From assembly GCA_946482595.1 (NCBI GenBank), contig CAMLSD010000066.1, positions 1-28,803 of the forward strand: a stretch of 28,803 nucleotides of DNA, written 5' to 3'. Below, piece by piece: positions 25,785 through 28,803 of the stretch. Under the pieces are notes generated by a model. That model made no database searches, was not told the DNA's origin, and saw only the letters and a program-made list of their open reading frames with translations. The translations under genes and the position numbers were made by a program. Positions within the stretch are counted from its first letter, which is position 1, and each line of letters opens with the position of its first letter. Source of the DNA: an uncultured Comamonadaceae bacterium (GTDB lineage: Bacteria > Pseudomonadota > Gammaproteobacteria > Burkholderiales > Burkholderiaceae).

Positions 25785-27206
25785 TCAGTGCTCGGGCAGG
25801 GCGGCCAAGGGGGAAAGGGCTCTGAGCGTTCGCACCACGTCCTCGGCGCAGCGGCTGCGCCGGGCCCGCTGGGGCAGGCTGTCGGCCTCGGGCTGGGCCC
25901 AGCCGGGCTGGCTGCGGGCTGGTGCCAGGGCTGCGATCACCGGGTCGAGCGCTTCGCCGATGGCGCCGGGTTCGGCCTCGCTGACGTGCACACGGGTCAG
26001 CGCCGCATGGCCGCGGTCTTCCAGCACACGCTGCAGATTCAGCAGATGCCAGGCGAGCAGACGCAGCACGGCGTCCTCGACGCTCAGGTCGCGCAGCCCG
26101 CGCAGGCGGTTCGTCAGCGCCCGCCCCAGGCGCCCGAAACCCTGGCTGGCCAGGCCGCCGACCGAGGCGCCGATGCTGGTGCCCACGCCGAGCGACAGAC
26201 CGCCCAGCGCCAGGTCGGCCGCAAGACCCACCGCACCACCGACCACCGCCCCGGTGCCGAACTCCCGGCCGGCCGCCTTCAGCGACTCGGGGTGGAACAG
26301 GTCCGACTCCCAGCGCCCGGCCAGCAGCGGCAGCACGGCGGGATCGGCGTCGTCGCGGTCGAAGGCATGCACGGCGAGCAGGTCGTCGCAGGCACGCCGC
26401 GCGATGGCCTGCACCTCGTCCTGCATGCGCCGGGTGGCCAGCATGCGCGAGTCGGGTGCGGCCAACTCGGCCTCGGGGTGGACATGGCGCAGCGCGGCAC
26501 AGCGCACCAGGGCCAGGGCCACCACGCTCAACGCGGCGTCGCGGCGCTGCAGCCGTTCGAAGGCCAGCGCCTCGGTGACGTCGCGCAACTGCTCGCGGCG
26601 CTCGCGCAGCAGCGTGGCGAGGTCGTCGTACAGCCGTTGTTCGGCACCGACAAACGGCGCCACCGCATCGAACATCACCTGGGCATGCAGTCCGCAGTCC
26701 GACAGGATGGCCTGCCACCGGGCCACCTGCGGCGGGTGGCCGTGCACGAAGTTGAGCACCGGCAGCACCGGCCGGCCGCAGTGCGTGAGGATCTCGATCT
26801 CGCTGTGGTACTTGGGCAGGACCGGCTCGCGGCAGTCGATCACGTACAACGCGGCGTCGACCTCCAGCAGCGTGCGCAACACCTTGGCCTCCTGCTCGAA
26901 GTCGGTCTGCGCGGCGGGGGTGTCGAGGAAGCTGCGCACGCGCTCGGGGCGAGTCAGTGCCGTGGGCTGGGCCTGCAGTTCATGCAGCAGCGCGGTGGAG
27001 TCTTCCAGGCCGGGCGTGTCGAAGAACTGGATCGCCACCTGGCCCTCGATGTTCAGGTCGATCGCTTCGACGTGGCGTGTGGTGCCCGGACGATCGGACA
27101 CCTCGCCGAAGTGGCGCCGTCGCGTCAGGGTGCGCAGCAGCGAGGTCTTGCCGGCATTGGTGTGGCCGACCACGGCAATGTGGATCGGGCGCGGCTCAGA
27201 CGGCAT
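25785..27206 (-). CDS. GTPase with DUF3482 domain
   Basis: The 473-residue protein starts with a TRAFAC-type GTPase domain: G1 GHTNAGKTS (14-22), G2 threonines in RPGTT (about 39-43) and G3 DTPG (63-66). The place of G4 (normally NKxD) reads LNFVHG (151-156), so base specificity may be altered; this may be normal for the family. A DUF3482-like C-terminal region follows, with a Gly/Ala-rich stretch (about 317-358, VVGGAVGLAADLALGG and similar) that could insert into or lie on a membrane. The function is unknown. The ATG at 27206 was chosen because GAGG lies 6 nt upstream; it overlaps the end of the DUF2868 gene by 11 nt. A nearby ATG at 27212 is an alternative. The overlap means coupled translation. 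Confidence 0.85.
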   Translation of the reverse strand: MPSEPRPIHIAVVGHTNAGKTSLLRTLTRRRHFGEVSDRPGTTRHVEAIDLNIEGQVAIQFFDTPGLEDSTALLHELQAQPTALTRPERVRSFLDTPAAQTDFEQEAKVLRTLLEVDAALYVIDCREPVLPKYHSEIEILTHCGRPVLPVLNFVHGHPPQVARWQAILSDCGLHAQVMFDAVAPFVGAEQRLYDDLATLLRERREQLRDVTEALAFERLQRRDAALSVVALALVRCAALRHVHPEAELAAPDSRMLATRRMQDEVQAIARRACDDLLAVHAFDRDDADPAVLPLLAGRWESDLFHPESLKAAGREFGTGAVVGGAVGLAADLALGGLSLGVGTSIGASVGGLASQGFGRLGRALTNRLRGLRDLSVEDAVLRLLAWHLLNLQRVLEDRGHAALTRVHVSEAEPGAIGEALDPVIAALAPARSQPGWAQPEADSLPQRARRSRCAEDVVRTLRALSPLAALPEH

Positions 27207-28563
27207 GGGCATCCTCGGGTTCGGGCAGGAGCCGGACGACCTCCAGGCCACTGGTCTGCAGCCACGCGGACCAGCGGCGTCGCCCGGCACCCCCTGGGTC
27301 GGCACCGATCAGGTGCAGGCTGAGCGCGCCGGTGGTGGGCAAGGCGGCGCGGATCCAGCGTTCGGTGCCACGGTCGGGGCTGGCGCTGGCGGCGCACACC
27401 ATCACGATGCGGGCGGGTCGCAGGGTCGTGAGCCGTTCGATCAGCGCCTGCCTTTCCTCGCGCGTGCCCGCAATGCGCTCGCACAGCGCTGCCGGCGGCA
27501 GGCCCGGTGGCGGCCAGTCGGTGTCGGAGGCCAGCTCAAAACCGACCAGGGCGACGGCGTCGCCCAGTGCGGCACGGGCGGTGGCGGCGGGTGCCACCGC
27601 CGGTGCGGCGTGTTCGGCGTCGACCACACGCGGTGCGTCCATCCCTTCGAGGCGCTGCACCAGTCGCCGGTGGTAGGCATCCGCCAGCGGCAGTCCGTGG
27701 TGTGCCAGGCGGTGCCGCATCACGCCCAGCGCCAGCACGGCCAGCAGGGCACGCAGCACGGCGCCGTACACGAACACGCAACCGATCAGCCACCAGGCCC
27801 ATTGGCGCGCCTCGCTGGCCTGCACGTCCGGGACGGCAAAACCCAGCCGGGCGGGCAGCCAGCCGGTGAGCTGCACGAGGGCCGCAAAAAAGCCGGCATC
27901 GAGGATGGTCGTTTCCCACGTCAGCTGGTAGGCACGGAAGGCGAACTGCACCAGCATGCCGGTCAGCACCACGGCAAACGCCAGCAGCCAGATCAGGTGA
28001 CTGAGGGCCCCCAGCATCCAGGGCAGGGTGCGGCTGGCCTGCAGCACGTCCAGTGCGGCATCGGCCACCACCGCGTGCAGCGGGCCCGGCGCACGTCGGC
28101 GTGGCGCGCGCCATGCGGTCAGACGGCGACTGAGCGCCAGCACCAGGGCGCCCAGGCTGACGCCGGTGCGTGCCGGCCACATCAGGCCGAGCAGCCAGAT
28201 CACCAGGCCGACCAGGTGCGGGACCAGCAGCGCCATCAGCGCCCAGGCGGCGTTGACGCGGCGATCCGCGCCGATGACCGAGGCCACCAGGCCCCAGGAC
28301 ATGCCTGCCACCAGCACGGCCATGATCACGGCAACCCAGCCCAGGGTGCGCTGCCAGGTCAGCCAGGCTGCCTGCAGTCCGGACTCGGCGGCCAGGTGCC
28401 TGGCCCGCTCGAGCACCTGGGCCCGACGGTCGGGGCGGAGGGCTGCGGCGGCCCGCATGGCCTGGTCATCGTCGAGCGCGCGGTGTGACTCGAGCCGCTG
28501 AACGGCATGCGCAAGGATCAGTCCGGCAATGTCAGCGCGTCGGGTAGGGGCAGGGCGATTCAT
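27196..28563 (-). CDS. DUF2868 domain membrane protein
   Basis: The 455-residue protein begins MNRPAPTRRADIAGLILAHA and has four or so membrane helices: about 74-97, 104-129, around 190-215 (LSHLIWLLAFAVVLTGMLVQ) and around 260-290 (AWWLIGCVFVYGAVLRALLA). The soluble C-terminal part (about 320-455) has alternating strands such as ARIVMVCAASASPDRGTERW. This matches DUF2868 proteins, which are found beside DUF3482 GTPases. Function unknown; a membrane anchor or partner for the GTPase is the simplest reading. The ATG at 28563 fits the start of the family-like region but has a poor SD; longer in-frame starts overlap the divergent lipoprotein promoter. It overlaps the GTPase gene by 11 nt. Confidence 0.82.
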   Translation of the reverse strand: MNRPAPTRRADIAGLILAHAVQRLESHRALDDDQAMRAAAALRPDRRAQVLERARHLAAESGLQAAWLTWQRTLGWVAVIMAVLVAGMSWGLVASVIGADRRVNAAWALMALLVPHLVGLVIWLLGLMWPARTGVSLGALVLALSRRLTAWRAPRRRAPGPLHAVVADAALDVLQASRTLPWMLGALSHLIWLLAFAVVLTGMLVQFAFRAYQLTWETTILDAGFFAALVQLTGWLPARLGFAVPDVQASEARQWAWWLIGCVFVYGAVLRALLAVLALGVMRHRLAHHGLPLADAYHRRLVQRLEGMDAPRVVDAEHAAPAVAPAATARAALGDAVALVGFELASDTDWPPPGLPPAALCERIAGTREERQALIERLTTLRPARIVMVCAASASPDRGTERWIRAALPTTGALSLHLIGADPGGAGRRRWSAWLQTSGLEVVRLLPEPEDAHAV

Positions 28564-28590
28564 CGAATCACATTGTGTTGCATGCCGCAC

Positions 28591-28596
28591 TATGAT
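28591..28596 (+). promoter_or_regulatory. Candidate -10 element of the lipoprotein gene
   Basis: TATGAT lies 30 nt upstream of the ATG at 28627, in the 63-bp gap divergent from the DUF2868 gene. No good -35 is seen at 17 bp. The SD AAGGAGG (28612-28618) is strong, spaced 8 nt from the ATG. Confidence 0.4.
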
Positions 28597-28626
28597 GGAC
28601 CGCTCGACTCGAAGGAGGCTGCAGCG

Positions 28627-28803
28627 ATGCCGCTCACACCCCCCAAGGCCTGGTCGCACCTGACACTTGCCGTGCTGATGTCGCTCACGCTGGCCGCCTG
28701 TGGTGGTGGCGGGAGCAGCGACGAACCACCGCCGCCGCCCGATCCGCCGGTGCAGCCTCCGCCCCCACCGCCACCACCACCGCCGCCGCCGCCGCCGCCC
28801 CCG
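28627..28803 (+). CDS. Lipoprotein with poly-proline tract (partial, runs off the window)
   Basis: The visible 59 codons read as a lipoprotein signal peptide (MPLTPPKAWSHLTLAVLMSL) ending in the lipobox LAAC, followed by GGGGSSDEP and then a nearly pure proline run to the window edge. The lipidated Cys is at residue 25. AAC-GGGG(S/G)S is a common lipoprotein start in Burkholderiales. The strong AAGGAGG SD and correct frame support a real gene. The rest of the protein, and so its function, is not visible. The proline codons (CCG/CCA/CCC) form a low-complexity DNA repeat that may vary in length between strains. Confidence 0.8.
   Translation, partial: MPLTPPKAWSHLTLAVLMSLTLAACGGGGSSDEPPPPPDPPVQPPPPPPPPPPPPPPPP

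Noticed and set aside
25747..28488. A 913-codon open frame on the plus strand across the GTPase and DUF2868 genes
   Set aside because: The translation is Ser/Arg/Ala/Gln-rich with no recognisable domain and spans two real genes on the other strand.

Overview
The window is high-GC, gene-dense DNA from a betaproteobacterium, most likely of the order Burkholderiales (Leptothrix/Rubrivivax/Sphaerotilus-like). This is an inference from gene families and order: a TorF-type porin, glnK, amtB and a proteobacterial-type gshA in a row; an lplT/alr divergent pair; and paired DUF2868/DUF3482 genes. No phage, IS, integrase, CRISPR, tRNA or rRNA is visible. Almost all the DNA is chromosomal housekeeping, transport and signalling.

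Layout. 1-410 is non-coding and carries a 109-bp tandem array of REP-like hairpins downstream of yifB (411-1955, minus). A 297-bp divergent region follows, with a well-formed sigma-54 promoter and an NtrC-type dyad. It drives a nitrogen-scavenging operon: outer-membrane porin (2253-2924), P-II protein GlnK (2979-3317) and ammonium channel AmtB (3342-4757), closed by a strong intrinsic terminator. gshA (4921-6216) follows from its own promoter. It runs into a compact chemosensory operon: CheW-like adaptor (6224), PilJ/MCP-type receptor (6744) and a CheA-CheW-REC hybrid (9368) whose Hpt domain looks degenerate.

Convergent to this is lplT plus a DMT exporter (minus, 11870-14074). lplT is divergent from alr (14279-15394), which is followed by an acyl-CoA thioesterase (15531-16016). 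A perfect stem-loop separates that gene from the convergent putA (16050-19034, minus), a short PutA without a DNA-binding domain. An orphan glycosyltransferase-like gene (19274-20092) is convergent with a two-gene sensory unit on the minus strand: a DctP-type periplasmic binding protein and a hybrid histidine kinase, with no TRAP permease genes. Further along the minus strand are a BacA/YddA-like ABC half-transporter using a TTG start (23964-25745) and an overlapping DUF2868 membrane protein/DUF3482 GTPase pair (25785-28563). The window ends inside a divergent lipoprotein gene with a poly-proline tract.

No wholly new system could be shown. The best leads are the Hpt-degenerate chemosensory operon, the binding-protein/hybrid-kinase pair without a transporter, the DUF2868-GTPase pair, and the NtrC/sigma-54-controlled porin in the ammonium operon. 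Functions come from motif recognition by eye; no database search was run.
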